Shown one piece after another: positions 1 through 7,085 of a DNA stretch of 16,529 nucleotides (position 1 is its first letter; each line of letters begins with the position of its first letter). The stretch spans positions 1 to 16,529 of the forward strand of contig DQVH01000043.1 in NCBI GenBank assembly GCA_015661855.1, written 5' to 3'. The stretch comes from Desulfurococcales archaeon (GTDB taxonomy: Archaea > Thermoproteota > Thermoprotei_A > CAZTBM01 > SZUA-1508). Made by a program: the position numbers and the translations under genes. The notes beneath the pieces are model-generated. The model ran no database searches. It saw only the letters and a list, made by a program, of their open reading frames with translations, and had not been told where the DNA came from.

Positions 1-1
1 A

Positions 2-1513
2 CTAGTTGATAAACTTACTAAGACCAGAAGTCCACCATACATTGTTGGATCAGGTATTACTACTAGTGGTCCACCACATCTTGGGACGGTATGTGAATTC
101 CTATACCCATGGGCTATAGTTCAAGAACTTCGTAGTAGAGGTTATGAGGCATACTTTATATTTGTAGGAGATATAATGGACGCCTTTGATAGTATACCGG
201 CAGATCTAGAAAAGTATAAGGATACACTTAAACCACACCTAGGAAAACCACTAGCACTAACACCTGACCCCTATGGATGCCATAGTAGTTATGGAGAGCA
301 CTTCCTAGATGAAACAGTTAAGTTAATGGATACTTTTGGTGTTAAACCAGATGAGATAATACCTGTAACGAAACTCTATAATGAAGGATACTATGACATA
401 TACTTAGAATTCTATACATCAAAACTTGATGAAGTAAAAAGACTACTTATGGAGGTTTCAGGTAGACAACTCCCAAAATACTGGAAGGATATAGCACTAC
501 CCATATGTGAGAAGTGCGGTAAGATAGCGACAACAAGGGTACTAAATATAACAAAACATGAAATAGAGTATATATGCGATAAAAATGTGGGATACACAAA
601 GGGATGCGGCTATAAAGGTATACTCCCCATAGACACACATAAGTGGAAACTTACATGGAGACTTGATTGGCCAAGCAGAATGGACTTCCTAGGAGTAGAT
701 ATTGAGGGTGCAGGTGTAGATCATCACACTAAAGGTGGTAGTTGGGATACAGCAGTAGCAGTATTTAAGAGGTTATTTAGGAAGGAACCACCAATAGGCT
801 ATAAGTATGGGTTTGTACTATTTGAAGGTAGAAAGATGAGTAAGAGTAAAGGTGTCGGATCACTAAATGTAATTTTGAAAATGGTACCTCCCGAAATACT
901 AAAGTATTTTCTATTCAAAAATGAGCTAGAGGAAAATAAGAACTTCAATACTACACCACAATTCCTACTAAGATTGTATGAGGAATTCAATGACACTGCA
1001 GACATATATGAGAAAAAGGCTAAAATAGATAAGAGTACCTGGAGAAGACTCATAGCATACAAGTTAGCAACTAAAGGTGTTAGACCATGGAAAACTAGAA
1101 TAACAGACCTCATAGTATACTATCAAATCTATAAAGATTGGGATATAGTAGTGAAGAAGCTTAACGATAAAAGTGGGGTAGAGAGATTGAAAAGATACGT
1201 TGAATACTGGGTTGAAAACGGTATTGTTCCTGAACAGTATAGAGTACAGTGGAATCCACAAAAAATAACAGATCCAACATATAAAGAGGTAGTCTTAGAA
1301 TTTGCTAGAAAATTAAATAATAATATGACAGCAATAGACATACATAACTTAGTCTATGAGGTAGCACGTAAATTTAATATTCCACCAAGTACTCTATTCA
1401 AAATATTATACTATGCAATACTAGGTAAACATAGTGGACCAAGACTGGGAAAACTCATTGTAGCTCTCGGAATAGACAAAGTTAAACAAGCATTGATTAA
1501 GAGTATTGAGTAG
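2..1513 (+). CDS. lysS: Class I lysyl-tRNA synthetase, 5' end cut by window
   Basis: Attaches lysine to tRNA-Lys in the cytoplasm. The open frame runs without a break from base 2 to the stop at 1511-1513 (503 visible residues), so the ATG at 176 is internal and the true start lies left of the window. The class I ATP signature is present in both halves. A PPHLG form of HIGH is at 71-85, and KMSKS is at 833-847, preceded by GRK. Between them, around 510-610, lie CEKCG and a second pair of cysteines (YICD, GCGYKG) that look like the zinc-binding insertion of this family. The C-terminal helical part is the anticodon-binding domain. Most bacteria and all eukaryotes use an unrelated class II LysRS; the class I form is typical of archaea. 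The family is about 520-530 residues long, so probably only a few tens of residues are missing. Confidence 0.95.
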   Translation, partial: LVDKLTKTRSPPYIVGSGITTSGPPHLGTVCEFLYPWAIVQELRSRGYEAYFIFVGDIMDAFDSIPADLEKYKDTLKPHLGKPLALTPDPYGCHSSYGEHFLDETVKLMDTFGVKPDEIIPVTKLYNEGYYDIYLEFYTSKLDEVKRLLMEVSGRQLPKYWKDIALPICEKCGKIATTRVLNITKHEIEYICDKNVGYTKGCGYKGILPIDTHKWKLTWRLDWPSRMDFLGVDIEGAGVDHHTKGGSWDTAVAVFKRLFRKEPPIGYKYGFVLFEGRKMSKSKGVGSLNVILKMVPPEILKYFLFKNELEENKNFNTTPQFLLRLYEEFNDTADIYEKKAKIDKSTWRRLIAYKLATKGVRPWKTRITDLIVYYQIYKDWDIVVKKLNDKSGVERLKRYVEYWVENGIVPEQYRVQWNPQKITDPTYKEVVLEFARKLNNNMTAIDIHNLVYEVARKFNIPPSTLFKILYYAILGKHSGPRLGKLIVALGIDKVKQALIKSIE

Positions 1514-1619
1514 TAAAATTTAAATGTAAAATATTTAAATGCTTTCCCCAACATACTCCATAACCTACATAGAATCCCAATTACACTTACGCACATCCAG
1601 TAATATGTGTAAACGGAAA

Positions 1620-1652
1620 CTTTATATACCAGTTTCTGAGTAAAACTTATAA
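1620..1652 (+). promoter_or_regulatory. Two candidate TATA boxes of tfb
   Basis: CTTTATAT at 1620-1627, after purine-rich CGGAAA, and ACTTATAA at 1645-1652 both look like archaeal TATA elements. They predict starts near 1650 and 1675, that is leaders of about 50 or 25 nt before the TTG at 1700. Which is used cannot be told from sequence. Upstream, TTACAC (1581-1586) and GTGTAA (1607-1612) form a weak inverted repeat of unknown meaning. Confidence 0.5.
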
Positions 1653-1699
1653 GCCGAGTACATGTTGTATAAAAAGTTATCTCATGTTGGGTGGTGGAA

Positions 1700-2635
1700 T
1701 TGACTATTAGACCTGAACCTGGAGATAGTGTAGTTAAATGTCCAGCTTGTGGTAGCACCAGTATAATCTTCGACTCAGAGCGTAGTGTATACGTATGTAC
1801 TAGTTGTGGAACAGTATTAGAGGAGAGAATGGTTGATCAAGGTCCTGAATGGAGAGCTTTTACACCTGAAGAGAGGGAGAAGAGAAGTCGTGTAGGATCA
1901 CCAATTACACCAACAGTACACGATAAAGGTCTTTCAACAGTTATTGATTGGAGAGATAAGGATGCTTTTGGTAGAAGATTGGAGCCAAAGAAGAGACTTG
2001 AAATACTACGTTGGAGGAAATGGCAAATTAGAACTAGAATTCAGTCAAGTATGGACCGTAATTTAGCACAAGCAATGAATGAACTAGATAGAATAGCTTC
2101 ACAACTAAATCTACCAAGGAGTGTACGTGAAGAAGCAGCAGTAATATACCGTAAAGCTGTAGAGAAGGGTCTGGTTAGAGGTAGAAGTATCGAGTCGGTA
2201 ATGGCAGCAGCAATATATGCTGCTTGTAGAAGACTTAAAATACCACGAACATTGGACGAAATAGCTGCATTTACAAAGTCGGGTAGAAAGGATGTAGCTA
2301 GATGCTATAGACTATTACTAAGAGAACTTACTGTACAAGTACCAATAGCTGATCCAATAGATTACGTACCAAGAATAGGAGCGCTCCTAGGACTAAGTGG
2401 TAATGTATTAAAGAGAGCTGCAGAAATACTAAAGAGAGCCAAAGAGAAAGGTATAACGGCTGGAAAAGATCCTGCAGGATTAGCTGCAGCAGCAATATAT
2501 ATTGCATCACTATTAGAGGATGAACGTAGAACACAAAAGGAGATAGCACAAGTATCTGGTGTAACCGAGGTAACCGTTAGAAATAGATATAAAGAGCTTG
2601 TCAGAGAGCTAGGGATACCACTACCACCTCAATAA
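1700..2635 (+). CDS. tfb: Transcription initiation factor B (TFB, TFIIB homologue)
   Basis: Archaeal TFIIB homologue that binds the TBP-TATA complex and BRE and recruits RNA polymerase. With a TTG start at 1700 the protein has 311 residues. The N-terminal zinc ribbon has C14-X2-C17 and C33-X2-C36. It is followed by the B-finger/linker with EWRAF, then the basic stretch FGRRLEPKKR, and two cyclin-like repeats (about 110-200 and 205-300). The second repeat ends in a helix-turn-helix with TEVTVRNRYKEL. I chose TTG 1700 over GTG 1691 because GGGTGGT at 1689-1695 is then a ribosome binding site, the same arrangement as at rpoP and RuBisCO here; GTG 1691 would lie inside that site. Length and domain order are normal for the family. 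Many crenarchaea have several tfb paralogues, and I cannot tell which one this is. Confidence 0.96.
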   Translation: MTIRPEPGDSVVKCPACGSTSIIFDSERSVYVCTSCGTVLEERMVDQGPEWRAFTPEEREKRSRVGSPITPTVHDKGLSTVIDWRDKDAFGRRLEPKKRLEILRWRKWQIRTRIQSSMDRNLAQAMNELDRIASQLNLPRSVREEAAVIYRKAVEKGLVRGRSIESVMAAAIYAACRRLKIPRTLDEIAAFTKSGRKDVARCYRLLLRELTVQVPIADPIDYVPRIGALLGLSGNVLKRAAEILKRAKEKGITAGKDPAGLAAAAIYIASLLEDERRTQKEIAQVSGVTEVTVRNRYKELVRELGIPLPPQ

Positions 2636-2696
2636 TACAGCATCCATTACAAGCTAATATTGGAATATGGAAAAGGGAGATATTGAAAAATAAATC

Positions 2697-2705
2697 TTAT
2701 TTTTT
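2697..2705 (+). terminator. T-rich terminator after tfb
   Basis: A run of six T (2700-2705) follows tfb by about 60 nt, in the 84-bp gap between convergent tfb and the SUI1 gene. Archaeal termination relies on T-rich tracts without a needed hairpin. On the opposite strand, T5 at about 2685-2689 could serve the SUI1 gene. Confidence 0.45.
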
Positions 2706-2719
2706 AATCTTAAATATAG

Positions 2720-3052
2720 CTAATCTGACAGTATTAGAATGTTTTCCTCTGGGAATCCCATATCCACTAGTAGCTCTTTAACTCTTGTACGATGATTTCC
2801 TTGAAGCTCTATTCTACCATTTTTTGCTGTACCACCACAGGCGAGTTTAGATTTTAACTTAGCAGCAATCTCTTTAAGATTTATAGATGGATCATTTAAC
2901 CCCTCAATGATAGTAACTTCTCTACCCCATTTCCTCTTTTCAACTCTAATTCTTATCAGCATTTCCTCCTTTGCTAACTCTAGTCCTAGTTCTGGTGGTA
3001 GACCCGAGAACTCAATTATAGATTTTTCACGCTTTTTTACAGACTTCTTCAT
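2720..3052 (-). CDS. sui1: Translation initiation factor aIF1 (SUI1/eIF1 family)
   Basis: Small-subunit-bound factor that helps select the start codon. The 110-residue protein has the SUI1 fold signature: a basic strand (RIRVEKRKWGREVTIIEGL), then LKEIAAKLKSKLACGGTAK and GRIELQGNHRTRVKELLVDMGF, which correspond to the conserved K-CGGT and IxLQGDHR blocks of the family. Length matches archaeal SUI1 proteins. Start is ATG at 3050-3052; the nearest ribosome-site-like sequence (AAGGTGGG) is rather far upstream, about 13 nt. It is transcribed divergently from rpoP from a shared 114-bp region. Confidence 0.95.
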   Translation of the reverse strand: MKKSVKKREKSIIEFSGLPPELGLELAKEEMLIRIRVEKRKWGREVTIIEGLNDPSINLKEIAAKLKSKLACGGTAKNGRIELQGNHRTRVKELLVDMGFPEENILILSD

Positions 3053-3105
3053 TATAAGTTATCAACCCACCTTTTTAGAGAGTTCTTCATACCTCATATT
3101 TACAG

Positions 3106-3120
3106 GTAAAACTTTATAAA
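3106..3120 (+). promoter_or_regulatory. Palindromic TATA box shared by rpoP and the SUI1 gene
   Basis: TTTATAAA at 3113-3120 is a perfect palindrome and the best TATA box in this divergent region. On the plus strand it is preceded by GGTAAAAC, predicting a start near 3143 and a 24-nt leader before rpoP (ribosome site GGGTGGT at 3155-3161). Read on the minus strand it would start transcription near 3091, giving a leader of about 38 nt for the SUI1 gene. Another weak minus-strand TATA candidate lies near 3095. Confidence 0.5.
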
Positions 3121-3166
3121 TCTTTACGTTCTAGTTAGAATACTGAAACTTAAAGGGTGGTAGACA

Positions 3167-3310
3167 TTGAAGTATCGTTGTGGTAGATGTGGTGGAATAA
3201 TAGATTCGAAAGATTTAGAAATACTTCCAGGAATAAGATGCAGTTATTGTGGTTACAGAGTTTTATATAAGGTTAGATCTCCTACAATTAAAAGGGTTAA
3301 AGCAATATAA
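3167..3310 (+). CDS. rpoP: DNA-directed RNA polymerase subunit P (Rpo12/RPB12)
   Basis: Small zinc-binding subunit of archaeal RNA polymerase, homologous to eukaryotic RPB12. The reading frame encodes 47 residues from a TTG start at 3167, with ribosome site GGGTGGT at 3155-3161. It has the zinc knuckle C5-G-R-C8 and C25-S-Y-C28. The C-terminal block from GIRCSYCGYRVLYKVR to KRVKAI is nearly identical to what is typical of this family. The length is right for archaeal Rpo12, so the gene is complete. It ends 10 bp from the convergent agmatinase gene. It is easily missed because it is short and starts with TTG. Confidence 0.93.
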   Translation: MKYRCGRCGGIIDSKDLEILPGIRCSYCGYRVLYKVRSPTIKRVKAI

Positions 3311-3320
3311 TAGTGTAGAA

Positions 3321-4241
3321 TTACCTCTTTCTATGTCTCACCTTCAATGCTTTTGCTATCCTAGTATACATTATTGAAAAACATTCCACAATTATTTTCG
3401 ATGCAAGTATACTAGTAATATCACTTACATCGTGTGGTGGTGTTACCTCAACTATATCTAAACCTTTCACATTTGGTGAAAGTATTGTAGATAATATGTC
3501 GAGAAGACATTTTGGTGTTATTCCCTCTGGTTCTGGATTGCTAACTCCAGGTGCATAAGCTGGATCTATTACATCCATATCTATTGATATGTATACGATT
3601 TCACTTCCCATTAGGAATTTGTTAATTCTCTTTACTATCTCAGGGATACTTTCATGAGTAATAATATGGCTTGGTATATAGTTTATACCTCTTTTACGAA
3701 CGAAATCAACTTCTTCACTACATGCAGCCCTTACACCAATTATCATTACATTTTTTGGACTTACATGCTCCACTATTCTACGAGTGACGCACGCATGGTT
3801 AAGTTTGGAATTCAAATATTCGTTTCTTAAGTCAAAATGTGCATCAAATATGATCACCTTAGTATTTTGGGGTAAACTCTTAACTATGGGGTAAGTTATT
3901 AAGTGTTCACCTCCCATAAATATCGTAAATCTATTCTCACTAAACACTTCCCTCGCTAAAAGCTCTATTCTATCTAGAGAAGCCTTTAAATCACCTGGAA
4001 CAAGACATAGATCACCCATATCATATGCGAGTATGTTTTCGAAATCTACATGTACTCTAAACGAATATAACTCTATATTTGCTGAGACCTCCCTTATACG
4101 AGTAGGTGCAAATCTTGTTCCAGATCTAAACGTTACTGTTTGATCTAATGGTATACCCACAATGTTAAATGGTGTTCTCTCCTTACTTACACTAGTACCA
4201 CAGAATTTTAGCGGATTCTCATTTAAGTAGAGTGAATACAT
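3321..4241 (-). CDS. speB: Agmatinase / ureohydrolase family protein
   Basis: Predicted Mn-dependent hydrolase that splits urea from agmatine (to putrescine) or a related guanidino compound. The 306-residue protein carries the ureohydrolase metal motifs: GGEH with H113, DAHFD with D133, H135 and D137, and SIDMDVIDPAYAPG with D221 and D223. All six ligands are present, so it should be active. I chose ATG at 4241; a GTG at 4256 is possible, but the TATA box at 4280-4287 predicts transcription starting near 4257, leaving no room for that start. GGTGAT lies 10 nt before the ATG. Substrate is not settled by sequence, since archaeal members can act on agmatine, arginine or guanidinobutyrate. The gene is divergent from glyS. 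Confidence 0.9.
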   Translation of the reverse strand: MYSLYLNENPLKFCGTSVSKERTPFNIVGIPLDQTVTFRSGTRFAPTRIREVSANIELYSFRVHVDFENILAYDMGDLCLVPGDLKASLDRIELLAREVFSENRFTIFMGGEHLITYPIVKSLPQNTKVIIFDAHFDLRNEYLNSKLNHACVTRRIVEHVSPKNVMIIGVRAACSEEVDFVRKRGINYIPSHIITHESIPEIVKRINKFLMGSEIVYISIDMDVIDPAYAPGVSNPEPEGITPKCLLDILSTILSPNVKGLDIVEVTPPHDVSDITSILASKIIVECFSIMYTRIAKALKVRHRKR

Positions 4242-4279
4242 GATACCCTCTATCACCAGATAATTTAATGATAAAAATC

Positions 4280-4287
4280 TATATAAG
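4280..4287 (-). promoter_or_regulatory. TATA box of the agmatinase gene
   Basis: CTTATATA on the minus strand, about 39 bp before the ATG at 4241. It predicts a start near 4257 and a leader of about 15 nt, which favours ATG 4241 over GTG 4256. Confidence 0.5.
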
Positions 4288-4318
4288 AAATATTACATTA
4301 TTAGGTTTCTCGAATACC

Positions 4319-4377
4319 GTATAAAAGTACAAACCTAGATACACTCTATAAAGACGATAATGTGGATAGATGGAGGT
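4319..4377 (+). promoter_or_regulatory. glyS promoter and ribosome binding site
   Basis: GTATAAAAG at 4319-4327 is a good archaeal TATA box, predicting a start near 4349. GGAGGT at 4372-4377 lies 10 nt before the ATG at 4388, and an in-frame TAA at 4379-4381 excludes any earlier start. Confidence 0.55.
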
Positions 4378-4387
4378 ATAAAAGAGT

Positions 4388-6133
4388 ATGGATCTATATG
4401 AGAAGATAGTTGAATTAGCAAGAAGGAGAGGTATATTTTGGCAGTCCTATGAAATTTATGGTGGTGTTGCAGGATTTATAGATTTAGGGCCCCTAGGTAC
4501 ACTTATAAAACGTAATATTGAGACGTTATGGAGAGAATGGTTTATACTCAGACATCAAGAATTCATAGTTGAAATAGAAACACCAATTATAGCGCCGAAA
4601 AAGGTTTTTGAAGCAAGTGGTCACCTAGAACATTTCACAGACCCTATCGTTGAATGTATTAGTTGTCATAGAAAGTTTAGAGCAGACACACTTATAGAAG
4701 AGAAGCTAAATACTAATGTTGAGGGTTTATCCAATGAGGAGTTAGAGAAAATTATTAGAGAAAATGATATACGATGCCCTATATGTAATGGTGAACTCGG
4801 TAAAGTTAAAACGTTTAATCTACTATTCCAAACAATAATTGGACCCTATAGTGAAAACATAGGCTTCCTTAGACCTGAAACAGCTCAGGGCATGTTTACA
4901 TCATTTAAGAGAGTATACGAAGCTATGAGAAATAAGTTCCCCATAGGTATAGCACAGATAGGTAGAGTTGCTAGGAATGAAATATCCCCAAGGCAGGGTA
5001 TGATTAGACTTAGAGAGTTCACTATAATGGAGGTAGAGTTTTTCTTTAACCCGAAGAAGCCTGAATGTCCACTCATAGACAAAGTAAGGGATAGAAAGAT
5101 ACTAATATTACCTGGAGAGTTAAAAGTTAAAGGTGAAAAGCCAATAAAAATAACAGTTGAAGAAGCTCTACGCGAGAAATACATTATTAATGAATGGCTA
5201 GCATACTTTATGGTTCAATCATACGATTTCGTAAATAAACTAGGAGTACCATACGATAAACAGTATTTTGAAGAAAAACTACCACATGAGAGAGCACATT
5301 ATGCAACACAGACATTCGATCAAATGGTTAAAGTTGAAAGATGGGGATGGATTGAAGTTTCAGGACACGCATATAGAACAGACTATGATCTATCAAGGCA
5401 TATGAAGTATAGTGGCCATGATTTATCAGTCTTTATACCCTACGAGAAACCAGTTATAAAAAGGAAGTTAAAGATAGCTATTAAGGAGAAAGTGTTAAGA
5501 GAGACATTTAAGGATAAAGCAGCAAAGATAATAAGCACAATTAAGAGTACACTACCCGAAACTATAGCTAACGAGTTAAAGACTAAAGGTTACATTGAGG
5601 TTGAAGGTGAAAAGATAAACTCAAAATACATTTCAGTATGCGAGGTTGAAGAGAAAATTTCAGGAGAAAGAATAGTACCACACGTTGTTGAACCATCATT
5701 TGGTGCAGAAAGATTAGTGTATGTAACATTAGAGTATGCATACTCTGAAAGAGAAGGCAGAGTCATACTAAAACTACCTAAAAGAATAGCGCCAATAAAG
5801 GTTGCAGTTTTCCCCTTAGTGGTTAGAAGTAGGCTACCAGACATAGCTAAAGAAATATATGAGAGGCTTAAGGAAATGAATTTAACAGTATACTATGACG
5901 AGTCTGGCAGTATAGGAAGGAGGTATGCTAGAGCAGATGAAATAGGAGTACCCATAGCAATAACAGTAGACTACCAAACACTAGAAGATAACACTGTAAC
6001 ACTTAGAGATAGAGACACATGGAAGCAGGTTAGAACACCAATAGAGGAAGTATATAGGAAGCTACCATTATACTTTGAGGACAAAATAGACTTCTTCAAA
6101 CTGGGTACACCCTATGAAAGTAAAAGTAAATAA
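4388..6133 (+). CDS. glyS: Glycyl-tRNA synthetase (archaeal/eukaryal alpha2 type)
   Basis: Class II synthetase that charges tRNA-Gly. The 581-residue protein has an N-terminal GFIDLGPLG block (about 29-38) typical of GlyRS and a zinc-like pair C90-X2-C93 with C130-X2-C133. LRPETAQGMF (161-170) and motif 2 GRVARNEISPRQG (192-204) follow, then motif 3 PSFGAERL (436-443). An HGTP-type anticodon-binding domain covers about 468-555 (VAVFPLVVRS through GSIGRRYARADEIGVP). Length and order match the archaeal enzyme. It is the first gene of a probable three-gene unit: the next gene follows after 48 bp with its own ribosome site and no clear TATA box of its own. Confidence 0.97.
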   Translation: MDLYEKIVELARRRGIFWQSYEIYGGVAGFIDLGPLGTLIKRNIETLWREWFILRHQEFIVEIETPIIAPKKVFEASGHLEHFTDPIVECISCHRKFRADTLIEEKLNTNVEGLSNEELEKIIRENDIRCPICNGELGKVKTFNLLFQTIIGPYSENIGFLRPETAQGMFTSFKRVYEAMRNKFPIGIAQIGRVARNEISPRQGMIRLREFTIMEVEFFFNPKKPECPLIDKVRDRKILILPGELKVKGEKPIKITVEEALREKYIINEWLAYFMVQSYDFVNKLGVPYDKQYFEEKLPHERAHYATQTFDQMVKVERWGWIEVSGHAYRTDYDLSRHMKYSGHDLSVFIPYEKPVIKRKLKIAIKEKVLRETFKDKAAKIISTIKSTLPETIANELKTKGYIEVEGEKINSKYISVCEVEEKISGERIVPHVVEPSFGAERLVYVTLEYAYSEREGRVILKLPKRIAPIKVAVFPLVVRSRLPDIAKEIYERLKEMNLTVYYDESGSIGRRYARADEIGVPIAITVDYQTLEDNTVTLRDRDTWKQVRTPIEEVYRKLPLYFEDKIDFFKLGTPYESKSK

Positions 6134-6181
6134 ACGTTACCCCCATAGAAACATATGCTAACACCTGGAGGGTAATATATT

Positions 6182-6544
6182 GTGAGTACACAGAATGAAA
6201 GTGTTAAAAGTGAGAAACAGGAAAAAAAGTTAGATATAAAGGCGTTAGTAGCAGTAATACCTCCAGCTTCAGTAAGAAAGAAGGAGAAACAAATAAGGGA
6301 AAAAAGGATTAGATTAAGATACAATGAATCTGTTAAACCAGGACACGCCATAATATGTGAAGCTCTAGCTAAACTACTCAACATAAAAGATTACATTGAA
6401 ATCACAGTTGCAGGTAGAAAGAGGTTTAAACTTAAAGTTACAATAGACCAGAAAGTTCCAGAAAACGAGGTTTGGTGTAACCCAGAAGAACTGAGAGAAA
6501 AAGGTATAGCAGATAATAGTATTGCAACTGTAAGAAGAGGTTAA
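6182..6544 (+). CDS. Conserved small basic protein, unknown function
   Basis: A 120-residue protein with GTG start at 6182 and ribosome site GGAGGGT at 6167-6173 (8-nt spacing). Residues 1-45 are highly charged and basic (QEKK, RKKEKQIREKRIRLRY). Residues 46-120 look like a compact beta-rich domain (KPGHAIICEALAKLLNI, YIEITVAGRKRFKLKV, ending GIADNSIATVRRG). I do not recognise the family. The pattern resembles small beta-barrel domains that bind nucleic acid, and the position after glyS and the basic tail fit an RNA- or ribosome-associated role, but this is inference. The next gene begins 7 nt after its stop. Confidence 0.8.
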   Translation: MSTQNESVKSEKQEKKLDIKALVAVIPPASVRKKEKQIREKRIRLRYNESVKPGHAIICEALAKLLNIKDYIEITVAGRKRFKLKVTIDQKVPENEVWCNPEELREKGIADNSIATVRRG

Positions 6545-6551
6545 AATAATT

Positions 6552-7052
6552 ATGAAAGAAGGATACTACCTTCTCAATGAAATATTAAGAGAGCTTGAGG
6601 AAAGTTTACATGAGAGATCTAGAATAACTAAAAACATGAAGAAACACATAATCAAATTAATTAAAGGAGCTGAAAAAGATAACGAAATACAATATAAGCT
6701 TATAGGCTACTTAGAGCTACTTAGAAAGAATAGAAATACAATTCTAACATGCCTAAGGAAGACAGGTAAAGTACTTAACACTATTAACGAAGGAGACATA
6801 AACAATCCTAATGACATCAAGCATATCCTAAGCTTAATACACACATTATTATCATATGCAATAATGGTAGATTTTGAAAATGATAGAAAAATATTATATA
6901 AGTTGATAACCATTAGTAAAAATAGTAATAAATATAGTATATTAACAGAAAATATAAACGATATAAGGAAGGATTATACTGAATTAAAGGGTTTATGGAG
7001 AGAAACTGAAAAGTTAATAAGAGAAATAGAGATGCTAATAGATAATTTGTGA
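6552..7052 (+). CDS. Helical protein of unknown function
   Basis: A 166-residue protein predicted to be almost wholly alpha-helical, rich in Lys, Asn, Ile and Glu, with heptad-like stretches at the start (LLNEILRELEESLHE) and end (LWRETEKLIREIEMLI). No signal peptide, membrane segment, cysteine cluster or catalytic motif is visible. ATG 6552 lies 7 nt after the stop of the preceding gene, and GAGGT at 6537-6541 inside that gene serves as ribosome site, so the two are surely co-transcribed and probably translationally coupled. It may be a partner or regulator of the 120-residue protein. Function unknown. Confidence 0.75.
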   Translation: MKEGYYLLNEILRELEESLHERSRITKNMKKHIIKLIKGAEKDNEIQYKLIGYLELLRKNRNTILTCLRKTGKVLNTINEGDINNPNDIKHILSLIHTLLSYAIMVDFENDRKILYKLITISKNSNKYSILTENINDIRKDYTELKGLWRETEKLIREIEMLIDNL

Positions 7053-7085
7053 GGGTGATAAGGAGTAATCAAAGCTGCCTAAAAA

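Noticed and set aside
1691..1699. GTG 1691 as start of tfb
   Set aside because: These bases form the GGGTGGT ribosome site; TTG 1700 matches the start arrangement of rpoP and RuBisCO.
1411..1758. 115-codon minus-strand ORF across the lysS-tfb gap
   Set aside because: It overlaps the lysS end, both tfb promoters and the tfb start, and its translation has no recognisable domain.
7050..7065. Ribosome-site-like GAGGGTGAT after the helical protein gene
   Set aside because: Followed closely by in-frame stops and the convergent radical SAM gene end; no coding frame begins there.
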